From Chlamydoabsidia padenii (Eukaryota; Mucoromycota; Mucoromycetes; Mucorales; Cunninghamellaceae), in NCBI GenBank assembly GCA_025330725.1, contig JAIWND010000018.1, forward strand, positions 607,043 through 671,042: 64,000 nt of DNA, given 5' to 3'. This document shows, piece by piece, positions 23,973 to 35,113 of this stretch. Each line of letters starts with the position of its first letter. Positions within the stretch are counted from its first letter, which is position 1. The notes beneath the pieces were generated by a model. That model did no database searches. It was not told where the DNA came from and was given only the letters and a program-made list of their open reading frames with translations. The translations under genes were made by a program, and so were the position numbers.

Positions 23973-24003
<31 letters not shown>
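23811..24003. repeat. 51-base poly-A tract and GTAT microsatellite
   Basis: A poly-A run of about 50 bases (23811-23861) follows the UVSSA start region, and a (TATG)n microsatellite occupies about 23965-24003. A weak TATTCCGCCG copy of the shared element is at 23779-23788, about 32 bp from the UVSSA start codon. The length of such tracts is unreliable in assemblies. Confidence 0.85.
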
Positions 24004-24011
24004 TTATTAGA

Positions 24012-24876
24012 TTAATGATCCGTAGAGATAAAGTGTGGTACCGGCGATTTTTCCAAGATCCACCTTGCAATATCGCGTGCCTGACCCACCTTTCCCGTTG
24101 TTCTCAAGCCAACCATTTGAAGAGCCAATTGATATAAAGCTTGATCTTCGTTTTTGTGATAAGTATATAGAGTTGTGTCATGAATGATTGCGTCTTGTTG
24201 TTGAAGAGATACCACCACAGTTCCTGGATTGATAGCAGGAGGAAGGGTACATATCAAGACATCCGGTGACCAGCAATAAGTATGTTTAGCCGCCACACTA
24301 CCGAATATGCATGTGAGACCAGGCTGGAATCCGGTACCTAGGATTGTTACTTCGGTACCGCCTTCCAATGGTCCGCTATTGGGTACGATGCGTTTGACGC
24401 GTGTGCCACAGGATATCAAGGAGGAGGAGGGTGATGGATAAGCACGAATACGATCATGAGCATCTAATGGACTAGTATTGATTGGCGCCAGTTTCTTGTT
24501 GTTTTTAGACTTGTGATCATCGGTAATCATGATTGATGGTGACATGCCCGTGGCTACTATTTGTCCTATGTGATTATACATTTCAAAGTAGATACTATCA
24601 TAATATCATCAAAGAGTGAGTGATAGAACAAGTAGTAGTAGTAATTTATACTTACCAGAATCCCAAGCGTTCATTGTGGTGTCGACAATAACAAGTAATT
24701 CGAGTAGGTAAAATTGTATCACCCGAGGTAAAATCCACAATTTCGGGACAATTGAATATCAGGATTCTTCGATCGTCTTGTATGTTGTGTTCTATCTTGT
24801 TTTTGTTTGCTTTTCGGCATTGAGATCGTTTGTGCTACATATCATACAAAAAAGGCAAGTGAGTTAACAAACAATG

Positions 24877-24912
<36 letters not shown>

Positions 24913-25759
24913 TTACTTCACGTTGAGTACAGCCTAAACAAATGGAGACTCTCCGAGAAGGATCACTAGCACAGACTACCCGAGCTTGAAGGAAGAGCAT
25001 CTTATTGAGATTAATCACTTGGTCTTGCTTTTTTTTCCCTTTTGCCACCATCTGTTCCGGTAATTTCAAATAGGACCATTGTTGAGCTTTTTGTCCATCT
25101 TCTGTCACTAGTTGGAGACAGAGCCTGATTTGAGTTTCGACCCTTGATTTGGCACCAGATTGCGGGACACCAAGGACTTTAATTTGCATCCTGCAATAAC
25201 AAAAACAATAATAAGTGTACAGCTCTTCTTTTTATATATATATATATATATATACCTAAGGTTTTGTTTTACCTTGGTTTACACATCGTTTGGACATTAT
25301 CATCACCTGTTGTTTGGTGCGGTACGCGATCATCCCTAAGATAGTCTAAATTAGTGCACATGTAATACATGTTATTTGCTTCTTCAATTACTCACATTGA
25401 GAGTGGATAGTTGGAGACAGTTTTGGTCTATAATAATAAAAAGGTTAAGATCATCATCATCTTAGTTGTTACACCAAAGGGAGACTTACGTTAAAGTCAG
25501 ACTGTGAGTTTGTGTATGGTGAATGATAAGTGGGCGTATATGTTGTGGTATCCATACTAATTTTTCTTCGTTTAGTATCGTCTTGTGTAGGTAGAGGCAA
25601 GTTGTCGGGCAAGCCAACCCTGGGAGCACATGTCATGTTGGATTTATGACATGGCAGGAAGCCAATGCGATTGTGTGCCATGAGATGGTGGTGTTGAGCA
25701 AGTGCGGTAGAATAATGCTTCTCCAAAAAACTATCAAACGAGCGACTTTTTCGATTCAT
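24012..25759 (-). CDS. SPT23/MGA2-like protein with IPT domain, short form
   Basis: Six exons: 25759-25490, 25427-25396, 25335-25273, 25190-24917, 24834-24656, 24594-24012; 466 residues. The N-terminus is disordered with a KRRKIS basic patch. Residues ~130-290 resemble the SPT23/MGA2 DNA-binding region (QIRLCLQLVTEDGQKAQQWSY, LFLQARVVCASDPSRRVSIC, ITCYCRHHNERLGFCIYFE). An IPT/TIG domain follows (VKRIVPNSGPLEGGTEVTIL, GTGFQPGLTCIFGSVAA). In yeast, Spt23 and Mga2 are ER-anchored and processed by the proteasome to activate OLE1. Here the protein stops soon after the IPT domain: no ankyrin repeats and no membrane segment. It therefore corresponds to a constitutively soluble form. Confidence 0.8.
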
Positions 25760-26649
25760 GATTGTTATGAAGGAAAGAAAAAAGGAAGACAGAGAGTGAG
25801 AAGGAAAGAAAAAATGAAAATCTAATAGTGTTTATCGGCGTTTAAAAATAAGGTAACCAAATATTAGACAGCTCGCTTTAGTTGACTGATGAACCGACTT
25901 GAATACCATTATGATCATGTTTCAAAAATTATCGGGACCCTTTTTTTCACTTATATACTTCGAAGAAAAACTACCCATTCGATAAAAGGTAGAAAAGACC
26001 AATACAGATCTTTTTTTTTTTTTTTCCTATAAGAAGGTTACTATCGGTTCGTGATTACGAATATTTTTTCATGCACGCATAGAGAAATTTGAGCCGATTT
26101 TAATTTAATGCATGACATCAAAAGAATCAAGATAACTTCTGACTAATAATAGTGATGTCGGCGATTTAAATGCATGATGGGGCCATTAAAGTTTCAGGAA
26201 CCAAAAAAACTTGGATACATCTGTCGTTCGGATAGGATGTAGAGTTGGTTATTACTCTTCTTCTAATGATTCGGGACTCTAAGATTTGGTTATTCTTACA
26301 TTATTCATTCTATCATGATAAGGGTGCTTCATAGGCAGGCGGTATTCGAATTCCGAAAAAAAAATATCAATCCATGTCTTCTTTTGCCTTGATGATGACA
26401 CTTTTTATTTCATTTATAGCTTGTCATCATTTGGCTTTCATAATATAACATAAATAGTACTATATTTTTTTTTTATTTGAAGTAAGTGTATCAACCTTCT
26501 CAGTTGCAAAGTATTTCTATTAACTCAAAGGCAGGGCACGGTGGCTTTGGTGAGCGGGTTTTGAAAATCTACAATGGGGAATATAAAAATCAACAGGGAT
26601 CCAATTTTCTTCCCTCACCTTTTTATTTTATTTTACGACTACAACACCA
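25760..26649. other. Intergenic, divergent promoters
   Basis: Lies between divergently transcribed SPT23-like (-) and bL28m (+). AT-rich with T/A runs. Possible weak motif relatives are near 25835 (CGGCGTTTAAA) and at 26340-26356 (CGGTATTCGAATTCCG, self-complementary in part). No gene seen. Confidence 0.4.
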
Positions 26650-27091
26650 ATGTTATCAGCACAACCAGCCTACGCTCTTGCTCGAGCAACTTTCAAACGT
26701 GCCCAACGTGGTTTATTTGGTGGGAAACATATTCAATTTGGTAACAATGTAAAGTTTATTAAAAATTGATGGGTTACTTGAAGAAAAAAGATACTTGACT
26801 AATGTCTAATGTCTGTTTTATTTTATTTATTTATTATAGAACCCCTTCTCCAAAAAGAAAACTCGACGCAACTGGCTTCCTAACGTCCAAAGCAAAAAGT
26901 TGTATTCGGAAGCACTTCAACGATTCTTCGACCTTAAAGTGACAACTTCTGTTTTACGTACGATCGACAAGAAGGGTGGTTTGGACAAGTATCTTTTGGA
27001 AACCAAGGATAAGAATTTACATAGTGTCAAGGCTTTGGATTTGAAGAACTTGGTGCTCAAACAACAAAAACGACCTACACCTGAAGCATAG
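26650..27091 (+). CDS. Mitochondrial ribosomal protein bL28m
   Basis: Two exons: 26650-26748 and 26840-27091; 116 residues. The bL28 signature RAQRGLFGGKHIQFGNN-NPFSKKKTRRNWLPNVQ is complete across the splice junction. The short N-terminus (MLSAQPAYALARATFKR) looks like a mitochondrial presequence, matching yeast Mrpl24-type proteins. It is a structural protein of the mitochondrial large subunit. Start chosen because the spliced frame begins with the presequence-like segment; no upstream in-frame ATG was accepted. Confidence 0.9.
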
Positions 27092-27286
27092 AACCCTCCC
27101 CCTCCCCCCTTTATTTTTTAATTCTTTATACATAGATACATTATTGCTATACTCTTCCCTTCATCACTGTATATTTTTTTATTTTGCACCTTGACACAAA
27201 AATAAAATCGTAACCCCGCTTCTTCTTTTTTTTTTTTTTTTTTTTCCCCTCCTCTTTCTTCTTCCTCTTTTATTTATACCTACTTG

Positions 27287-27668
27287 ATGGAACTTCCTCA
27301 CGTGGGAGGACACTGTACTCTATCAACTTGCCATTCACTAGGTATAAAGAAAAAGTAGAACACTTTGTTTATTTGACCAACTTCTGTATTATTTTGTACT
27401 AGACTTCTTACCCATCCACTGTCCATTTTGCAAACAAACGTTTTGGTAAGTTTACTATTGGATAAAACATACCTTGTTACTCATATCTCTTCTTCTTCTT
27501 CTTAGTGGTGACCATCGTTTACCATTAGACCATCACTGTACAGCTTGGAAAACCCGGGATAAACAAGTTGAACAATGTCCTCAATGTCAACAACTTGTAT
27601 ATAAGAACGACACTGCTCCAGAAGAAACGGTAATAAAAAAGTAATACATGAATGATATATTAAACTGA

Positions 27669-27716
<48 letters not shown>

Positions 27717-28656
27717 TATTACTAGGTTGCACAACATATCTCCTCAGACTGTCAACTATATCTTTATCCTCCTGTATCTCCCAAGGTGGTTGTGATTCAA
27801 TGCGCCATAGATCATTGTCAAGAATTGAATCCACGAATTGGCCCAGCTCATTGTCGTGCTTGTGATCGTGATTTCTGTCTAAAGTAAGCATATACCAAAA
27901 ATAAAAGGGCGGGGGAAAGATTAATCTGACATGTATTATATAACTAGGCACAGGTACCAAGTGAAACATCAATGCCCTGAATTAGATGTCGATGTCAAGG
28001 AATCAAGAAGATTGGCTGCTAAAGAAAAACTCGCCAAAACATTCACATCACCACCTTCTTCCACAGGCAACACAGCGAAGAAACCGAAAAAGGTCAACCT
28101 TAAAGTGGAACTGATGAAAATCAAGGCCAAAGCAAAGGTAAAGACAGAAAAGAAAAAAAAAAAAAAAAAAGATGAAAAAGTAGATAATAATGAATTGAAT
28201 CTGTTGTTATTATCATATAGGGTCTAACTGCGGTACCCATGGAATCAAGACTATACCTTCGTATTAACTTTCCCAATGATTCAATCTTCTCTGGACAACA
28301 ACAACCAATGTATTTGGACAAGGTAACTTACTTTTTATCAATTAGCTATATATAAAAGTTAATCCTTCTAATTTGAATCGTTTAGTTTAATCGTGTGGGT
28401 AAAACGTTGGATATGTTGGCAGATTATGGTCATGTGAAGAATGAGAACCATCTTCTGTCGGCAGATCATGATCAGGTAACAAAATCTAATCTAAAAAAGT
28501 ATGGAGCTAACTTTTTTTTTTAACCCCCCCCCCATTATGTAGAGACTAGGGCTATATTTGATGGATCAAAACGGGAATACCAGGTTACTGGATATGTCAA
28601 CTACATTGGAAAATGCAGTCGAATCATTGGATACGTTGGTTTTAAAACGAAAATAG
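27287..28656 (+). CDS. CUZ1: AN1 zinc-finger / ubiquitin-like protein, Cuz1/ZFAND1 type
   Basis: Eight exons: 27287-27341, 27403-27445, 27506-27629, 27726-27883, 27948-28137, 28221-28322, 28386-28475, 28543-28656; 291 residues. There are two AN1 fingers: CTLSTCHSLDFLPIHCPFC with CGDHRLPLDHHC, and CAIDHCQELNPRIGPAHC with CLKHRYQVKHQC. A basic linker is followed by a C-terminal ubiquitin-like region (SRLYLRINFPNDSIFSGQQQ, KFNRVGKTLDMLADYG). This order is that of yeast Cuz1 and human ZFAND1, which bring Cdc48/p97 and the proteasome to arsenite-stress substrates and stress granules. Intron 3 contains a T run of about 43 bases. Only 195 bp separate it from bL28m upstream, same strand. Confidence 0.9.
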
Positions 28657-29266
28657 CTGATATCATCTCCCTCTCCCATTTATTCATTACTGATAGTATA
28701 CTATTATAATAAAAATCTGTCTTTTTTTGAAATTATATCCGACTTCTTTTATGTAAATAGACATGAATATACATACTATGTTATGTAACTATTGATATGA
28801 TGACTCTATACTTGAATCAGCCAAACGGATTTTGACTAGACAGTTTTCAAATATTCAAAGACCGCTTTCATGCAACTGCTCGTAGAAGCCTAATCTAGAG
28901 CCATGAATCAAATTAGACTGAGATATCCTTTGCAAATTTCAATTGGAATCATGTTATATAGGCCTTCTCATTCAGATAGGTCCTCTTTATTTCAAAATAT
29001 GTCAGTCGATACGTCATTTTCCTTGATACCAAGTCCCCTCACACTATTTGTACAGCACACATATAAGATATGTATTCCGTGAGGGGTGTGATTCATATTC
29101 CCCACAAACCATATTATTATTATAAATTGATTGTGATAATTATCCATAAACAACTGTTCCTTTATTATAATAATTGATATAAAACTAATAATATCAATTA
29201 ACTATACTATGCCATAAAATAAAAAACTATACACTAAACCCACCCCCTTCCAATCAGAGAGGCCCT
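28657..29266. other. Intergenic between convergent genes
   Basis: About 610 bp between the 3' ends of CUZ1 and STI1. AATAAAAATC near 28708 may act in CUZ1 3' processing. An 8-bp inverted repeat, CCCCTCAC (29035-29042) and GTGAGGGG (29079-29086), with a 36-base loop is present; significance unknown. No gene seen. Confidence 0.4.
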
Positions 29267-29687
29267 TTAGGCAACACGCAAAATACCAGCATTCATCAAC
29301 TTGCGAATGTTAGTAGCAATTTGAGGGTTCTTGAGATGTTCTTGAGCAGCCTTGGGATCAGCTTGCATTTGTTGAAGGATTTGTTGCATGACGGGATCAG
29401 AGAGGATACGTTGGATTTCAGGATCTTGAGCAGCACGTTTCAGTACTTCTTCTTGAGATTGTTCACCAGCACCACCAGCACCAGCACCACTGAAGGGGTT
29501 CATAGCAGCATAAGCCTTGCTGAGTTGTTGTTGAATTTCACGGCTTGATTTGTTATCTTTATCATGTTCTTGAGCTTCTTGAAGTGTATCGATGGAATCT
29601 TGATAATCCTTCTTGGCAAATTGGACAGCAGCTTTACGGATATAACCACGCACTACATGTAAAGAAAGTTAGCAAGTTTCCTTCATC

Positions 29688-29722
<35 letters not shown>

Positions 29723-30541
29723 TTTGTTTGTTTCCAACCCTTACCGAATTCAGGATCCAATTCAATACACTTGTTAGCATCCTTTTCAGCTTCATGTACA
29801 GCCATCAATTTCAAGTAACAGACAGATCGGTTAGAGTAAGGTCGGACATCTTTATCGTTGCGCTTGATGGCTTCGGTGTATTGTTCGATAGCTTCGGGCC
29901 ACTTGCTTTCCTTGAACAGAGCATTACCAGCTTCACGCGCCTTGTCAGCCAATTCAGGGTTGTAGTAAGCCGCCTTTTCTTGTTCCTTCTTGGCCTTTTC
30001 AGTATCACGAAGCTTTTGGAGAGTGTCGGATGTACGGTGTTCAGTCAAAGATTTACCAAAGTACTTGATGGCCGCGTCCAGATCATTCAACTTGACATGT
30101 GCACTACCAATACGTTGAAGAGCTCTATCACAATGAAAAAGTTGGTTTTAGTGAATAAACATCATTATCATCATCATCATTTAGTATTCTAACAAGGATG
30201 TTTTCTTTATGTTTACCTGGCAATAAGCTTGTAGTCAGCACGAAGTTCACGTCCTTTTTCAATAGCATCTTCACACACCTTGATACATTCGGTGTAGTTT
30301 TCTTGTTCAAACAAAACAGCTACCAAAAGACAAGAAAAAAGTAAGTTATCCATCTTTTTTTTTTAAATCACATTGTATCTATCTTATTACCTGCTTTGTT
30401 GGTCAAGAAGGTAATGTTGGAGTTATCAAGTTCCCAGGCCTTGTCGTAGTGAGTCAAAGCTTCTTCAAATTGGCGTTGTTTGTAAGCTTGGTTACCGAGT
30501 TCTTTTTCCTTGAGGGCTTGTTGTTTGTGATCGTCAGACAT
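29267..30541 (-). CDS. STI1: Sti1/HOP co-chaperone, short form
   Basis: Four exons: 30541-30391, 30319-30217, 30124-29745, 29652-29267; 339 residues. It has TPR2A (KEKELGNQAYKQRQFEEALT to about residue 120), TPR2B (ADKAREAGNALFKESKWPEA to about 250) and the DP2/STI1 domain (AAQDPEIQRILSDPVMQQIL, LKNPQIATNIRKLMNAGIL). Sti1 bridges Hsp70 and Hsp90; TPR2A binds the Hsp90 MEEVD tail and TPR2B can bind Hsp70. Yeast Sti1 is about 590 residues; this one begins directly with TPR2A, so TPR1 and DP1 are absent. No upstream exons encoding TPR1 were found in the following 1.1 kb. Introns carry long homopolymers. Confidence 0.93.
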
Positions 30542-31715
30542 GTTTGTATAAAATATGATTGAAAGAAGAAAAAAAGAGAAAGAATCAAATGGAAGCCTCT
30601 GGACTCAAATACTTTTGCAAAGATGCTTCGAGAAATCTCGTGACTTGAAAAATTAAAATCCCGCCTTCACTGCTTCCCCTCGTCTTTTTTGGATACTGGA
30701 AAGGTTGTTCGGCACATTTCGTCCTAACAATACAGTAAGTCTATCGAACATCATGTTGGCAAGCATATGTACTCTCTTTTTTTTTTTTTTTTTTTTTTTT
30801 TTTCCAAAATAGGGTCCATACTTCGAGAGTGCTTTTGTTTTTGAACTTTTGACACTGACGACAAAGGAAATGCCAAAGTGTATGGGGATTGATCATGTAA
30901 AAAAAGCACTAGACACATGGTTTTAACGTCGCCTTCCCTTGCCAAAGAACAAAAGGATTTCGTGCATAGGCGGCATTTGAAAATCGGGATATGAATTAAT
31001 AGCTTTCGCTGGTACGATTGCATGAATGATCACTTGTATACAGAAAGATGCCCACGTTGATTATGCAATGATTATATGTAAGAATGACACAGTGTCAACC
31101 CTGTTACTTTTGAAAGGGCTCGGCCTAAGAAAAGGAAAATCTGCATCTAGTTGAAAAAGGAAACCAGTGCTATGCATAATCTCAAGACATTTCTTACAGG
31201 GGAAGGATTACAACAACTGGATAAGATGAAGAAACTCCGAACGATCCTTTTCTCAATTGACCTGATGGTTAGATCCAGGGCGAAACAGCGGGGTTTGTAT
31301 GGTCGCCCGTTACTTGAAAGACAAAAGCTACAGTGTGGCAAACACTTCAATATTAGAAATCGTACTTTTTTTTCTTTTCAAAAAAAGAATACCAGAACTA
31401 TCTATATACTTCCATTTACTTCCATAAGCATCTGGTAAAGAATAATAATCAACTACTCTTTTGGTTAGGTAAGAAAAGCTCATAGTAAAATTTTTTCATC
31501 GGACTTGTAATGTGGCCCTATTCTCAATTCTCATTGGTCGGTTATTTAAAGCCACACTTGAACAAAAGATATAAGCTGTCGAAAAAAAAAATTCTTTTTT
31601 TGTTTTTCCCCTTTTTCTTTCCTTTAACTCTTTTGTTCCTTCTCGATCGTACGTATGACATTCATTATTCAATGATAACCTTTTCTAATCACTTTTGATA
31701 TTTATCAATATAGAA
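30542..31715. other. Intergenic, divergent promoters of STI1 and EF-3
   Basis: About 1.2 kb. The shared element is at 30651-30665, plus a double copy at 30971-30996. The open stretch 31151-31438 (about 95 residues) is not recognised and has no splice support. TATATAGAAATG at the EF-3 start could be a 3' splice site of a leader intron ending at 31713, two bases before the ATG. Confidence 0.4.
30651..30665. promoter_or_regulatory. Shared element upstream of STI1
   Basis: AATTAAAATCCCGCC, 110-124 bp from the start codon. Confidence 0.5.
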
Positions 31716-34700
31716 ATGCCTGCTGCTGCTGCTACAAAGAGCGATATCGAAACCAAGAAGGTTGCGGTCAAGGCTGCCTCTGACGTCGAACTCAAACAAG
31801 CCAAGGAAATCCTTACCAAGCTCTCTGGTGCCTCTGATGAAGCTCGTCAAGGTGCTGCTGAAGAACTCGTTGCCTTTGTCCAATCTAACGGTGTCCGTGC
31901 CCTCAAGCAATGCAACATTGTCGAAGCCATTACCAAGGATATCAACAACAAGAAGAGCACTGGTGCTCGTCAATCCGGTCTTGCTGCTATCAATGCCTTC
32001 ACCACTGTGGCTCAAGCTGAACCTTACACCATTGCCTTCTTGTCTGCTCTTTTGGAACTCCAAGCCGATAAGCAAAAGGTCGTCCAAGAAGCTGCTGCCG
32101 AAACTGCCAAGAACATGGTCCTCAACTTCAACCCCAACTCTGCTTATCTTTTGGTGCCTATCATTCTCCAAGGTCTCGGTAACTCTTGCAAGTGGCAAAC
32201 CAAGATGCTCTCTTTGACTCTCATTGATGTGTTGGCCAAGAACCACTCCAAGGAATTCTTTGTTACCATCCCTGATGTCATCCCTGTTGTCTCTGATTGT
32301 ATGTGGGATACCAAGACCGATGTCAAGAAGGCTGCTACTGCTACCATGGGTAACATTTGTGCTTTGATTGAAAACAAGGATATCGAACGTTTCATCCCTG
32401 CTGTCATTGGTTGTATCAACAAGCCCGAAAACGTCCCTGAAACCATTCACTTGTTGGGTGCCACCACTTTTGTCCAAGAAGTCGACTCTGCTACTCTCTC
32501 CATCATGGTGCCTTTGTTGGGTCGTGGTTTGAACGAACGTGCTACTCCTATCAAGCGTAAGTCTGCTCTTATCATTGACAACATGTGTAAGCTCGTGGAT
32601 GATCCTGAAGTGGCTGCTCCTTTCTTGCCCTTGTTGTTGCCTGCTCTCGAAAAGGTCCAAGATGTTGTGGCTGATCCCGAATGTCGTGGTGTCGTCCAAA
32701 AGGCTTTGGCTACTTTGGCTCGTGTTGGTCAAACTGGTGCTCAAATCTTCTCCAAGCAAGAAAAGACTGACAAGGTTAACGCCACCTTCAAGGCTCTTTT
32801 GCCCGAATACGATGCTGTCCTTGCTCCTCTTGCTGACTACCTCTCTCAAATGGCTTTGGGTCTCTGTACTGCCAAGAACTTCTTCAAGAACGAATGGGTC
32901 AAGTCTTTGTCTCCTTACGTCAAGGCCTTTGTTGCTGATGCCGAAGTTGATGCTCTCGTCACCAAGGCTCTCGACAAGTGCGAAGAAGCTGTCACTCCTA
33001 AGGATCTCGAAGAAGAAGATGATGAAGGTGAAGATCTCTGTAACTGTGAATTCTCTCTTGCTTATGGTGCCAAGATCTTGTTGAACCGTACTGCTCTTCG
33101 TCTCAAGCGTGGTCGTCGTTATGGTTTGTGTGGTGCTAACGGTTGTGGTAAGTCATTGGGGGGAGAAAGAGAAAAAGGAACTATGATGGTGAATAGGAAA
33201 TACTCAATCTCTTTTTTTTTTTTTGGATGAATAGGTAAATCTACTCTTATGCGTGCTATTGCCAACGAACAAGTTGATGGTTTCCCTCCCAAGTCCGAAC
33301 TCAAGACCGTTTACGTCGAACACGATATCGATGGTTCCGAAGCTGATACTCCTTTGATCGACTTTATCATTTCCTCTGATGGTGTTGAAACCAAGGATCG
33401 TGAACAAGTTCACAAGATCTTGCGTGAATACGGTTTCACTGAAGAAATGGTCACCTCTATGCCTATTGGTGCTCTCTCTGGTGGTTGGAAGATGAAGTTG
33501 GCTCTTGCCCGTGCTATGTTGATGAACGCTGATATTTTGTTGTTGGACGAACCTACCAATCACTTGGATGTTGTCAACGTTGCCTGGTTGGAAAACTACC
33601 TCTTGGGTCTCAAGACTGTCACCTCCATCATTGTGTCTCACGACTCTGGTTTCTTGGATCACGTCTGTTCCGACATTATCCATTATGAAGCCAACTACAA
33701 GCTCAAGCGTTATGGTGGTAACCTCTCCGAATTCGTCAAGAAGGTGCCCAAGGCCGCCTCTTACTACTCTTTGGATGCTGCTCAAATCAAGTTTGCTTTC
33801 CCTGAACCTGGTTTCCTCGAAGGTATCAAGACCAAGGAACGTGCTATCCTCAAGATGAAGAACGTTGACTTCCAATACCCTGGTACTTCTCGCAAGCAAT
33901 TGACCAACATCTCCATGCAATGTTCCTTGTCCTCTCGTGTGGCTGTCATTGGTCCCAACGGTGCTGGTAAGTCGGATTTTCAAAAAAGGGGTGAAATGCT
34001 TGGATCGGAAAATGAAAAATGACTAAACTCTTTCTTTTTTTTTTGCTTTGTCTTCTTAGGTAAATCTACTCTTATCAAGTTGTTGACTGGTGAAATCGAA
34101 TCCGAAATTGGTACTGTCTGGAAGCATCCTAACTTGCGTATTGCCTACGTCGCTCAACACGCTTTCCATCACATTGAAAAGCACTTGGACATCACTCCTA
34201 ACGAATATATCCAATGGCGTTACGCTACTGGTGAAGATCGTGAAGAATTGGAAAAGGTCGACCGTATCATCACTGAAGAAGAAGAAAAGCAAATGAACCA
34301 AGCCTTTGTGATCGAAGGTGAAAAGCGTGTGGTGGATGAATTGGTGGGTCGTCGTAAGCTCAAGCAATCCTACGAATACGAAGTCACCTGGGTCGGTCGT
34401 TCTTCCGTCGACAACCTCTGGATCTCTCGTCAAAAGCTCGAAAACATGGGTTTCGCTAAGAAGATTGCCGAAGTGGATGCTCTCGAAGCTGCCAAGTTGG
34501 GTCTTAACCGTCCCTTGACCTCCAAGGAAATCGAAAAGCACTTGACTGAAGTTGGTTTGGAACCTGAATTCGCTACTCACTCTCGTATCCGTGGTTTGTC
34601 TGGTGGTCAAAAGGTCAAGTTGGTCATTGGTGCTGCTATGTGGAACAAGCCTCACATGTTGGTGCTTGACGAACCTACCAATTACTTGGATCGTGAATCT

Positions 34701-35113
34701 CTCGGTGCTTTAGCAGGTGCCATCAAAGAATATGGTGGTGGTGTGGTCATTGTTACTCACAACCGTGAATTCTCTGAAGCTCTCTGTAACGAAGTCTGGA
34801 AGGTGGATAACGGTAACCTCGTCGCCTCTGGTCACAACTGGGTTTCCGGTAACGGTACCACCAAGATCGACGAAAAGGAAGAAGAAGACCAAGTCGATGC
34901 TCAAGGTAACACTGTCAAGGCTGCCAAGAAGAAGGTCAAGTTGACTTCCAAGGAACTCCGCAAGAAGAAGAAGGACCGTATGGAACGCCGCAAGCGTGGT
35001 GAAGAAGGTAAGGATAACTTTTAACTGATTGTAAATCGGATATATACTCATCTTCCCCCCCCCTTTTTTTTTTCTTGACTTTTATAGTATTCACTTCCGA
35101 AGATGAATTCTAA
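31716..35113 (+). CDS. TEF3: Translation elongation factor 3 (EF-3)
   Basis: Four exons: 31716-33147, 33235-33966, 34060-35007, 35088-35113; 1045 residues, the family length. N-terminal HEAT repeats (~1-320) and a four-helix region precede ABC1: Walker [10 protein letters not shown], signature [15 protein letters not shown], Walker [16 protein letters not shown]2 follows with [25 protein letters not shown] and [11 protein letters not shown], and an inserted chromodomain ([19 protein letters not shown]). It has a Lys/Arg-rich tail ending SEDEF. EF-3 is the fungal ribosome-dependent ATPase that promotes E-site tRNA release and ribosome recycling. Codon use is strongly biased (GGT, GCT, AAG, TTG), as expected of a very highly expressed gene. 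Introns 1 and 2 interrupt the same glycine codon of the two Walker A motifs. Confidence 0.98.

Noticed and set aside
31689..32849. 386-residue minus-strand open frame (and others at 33204-33983, 34056-34655)
   Set aside because: Antisense shadows of EF-3 created by its extreme codon bias; no family match and the sense strand is unambiguous.
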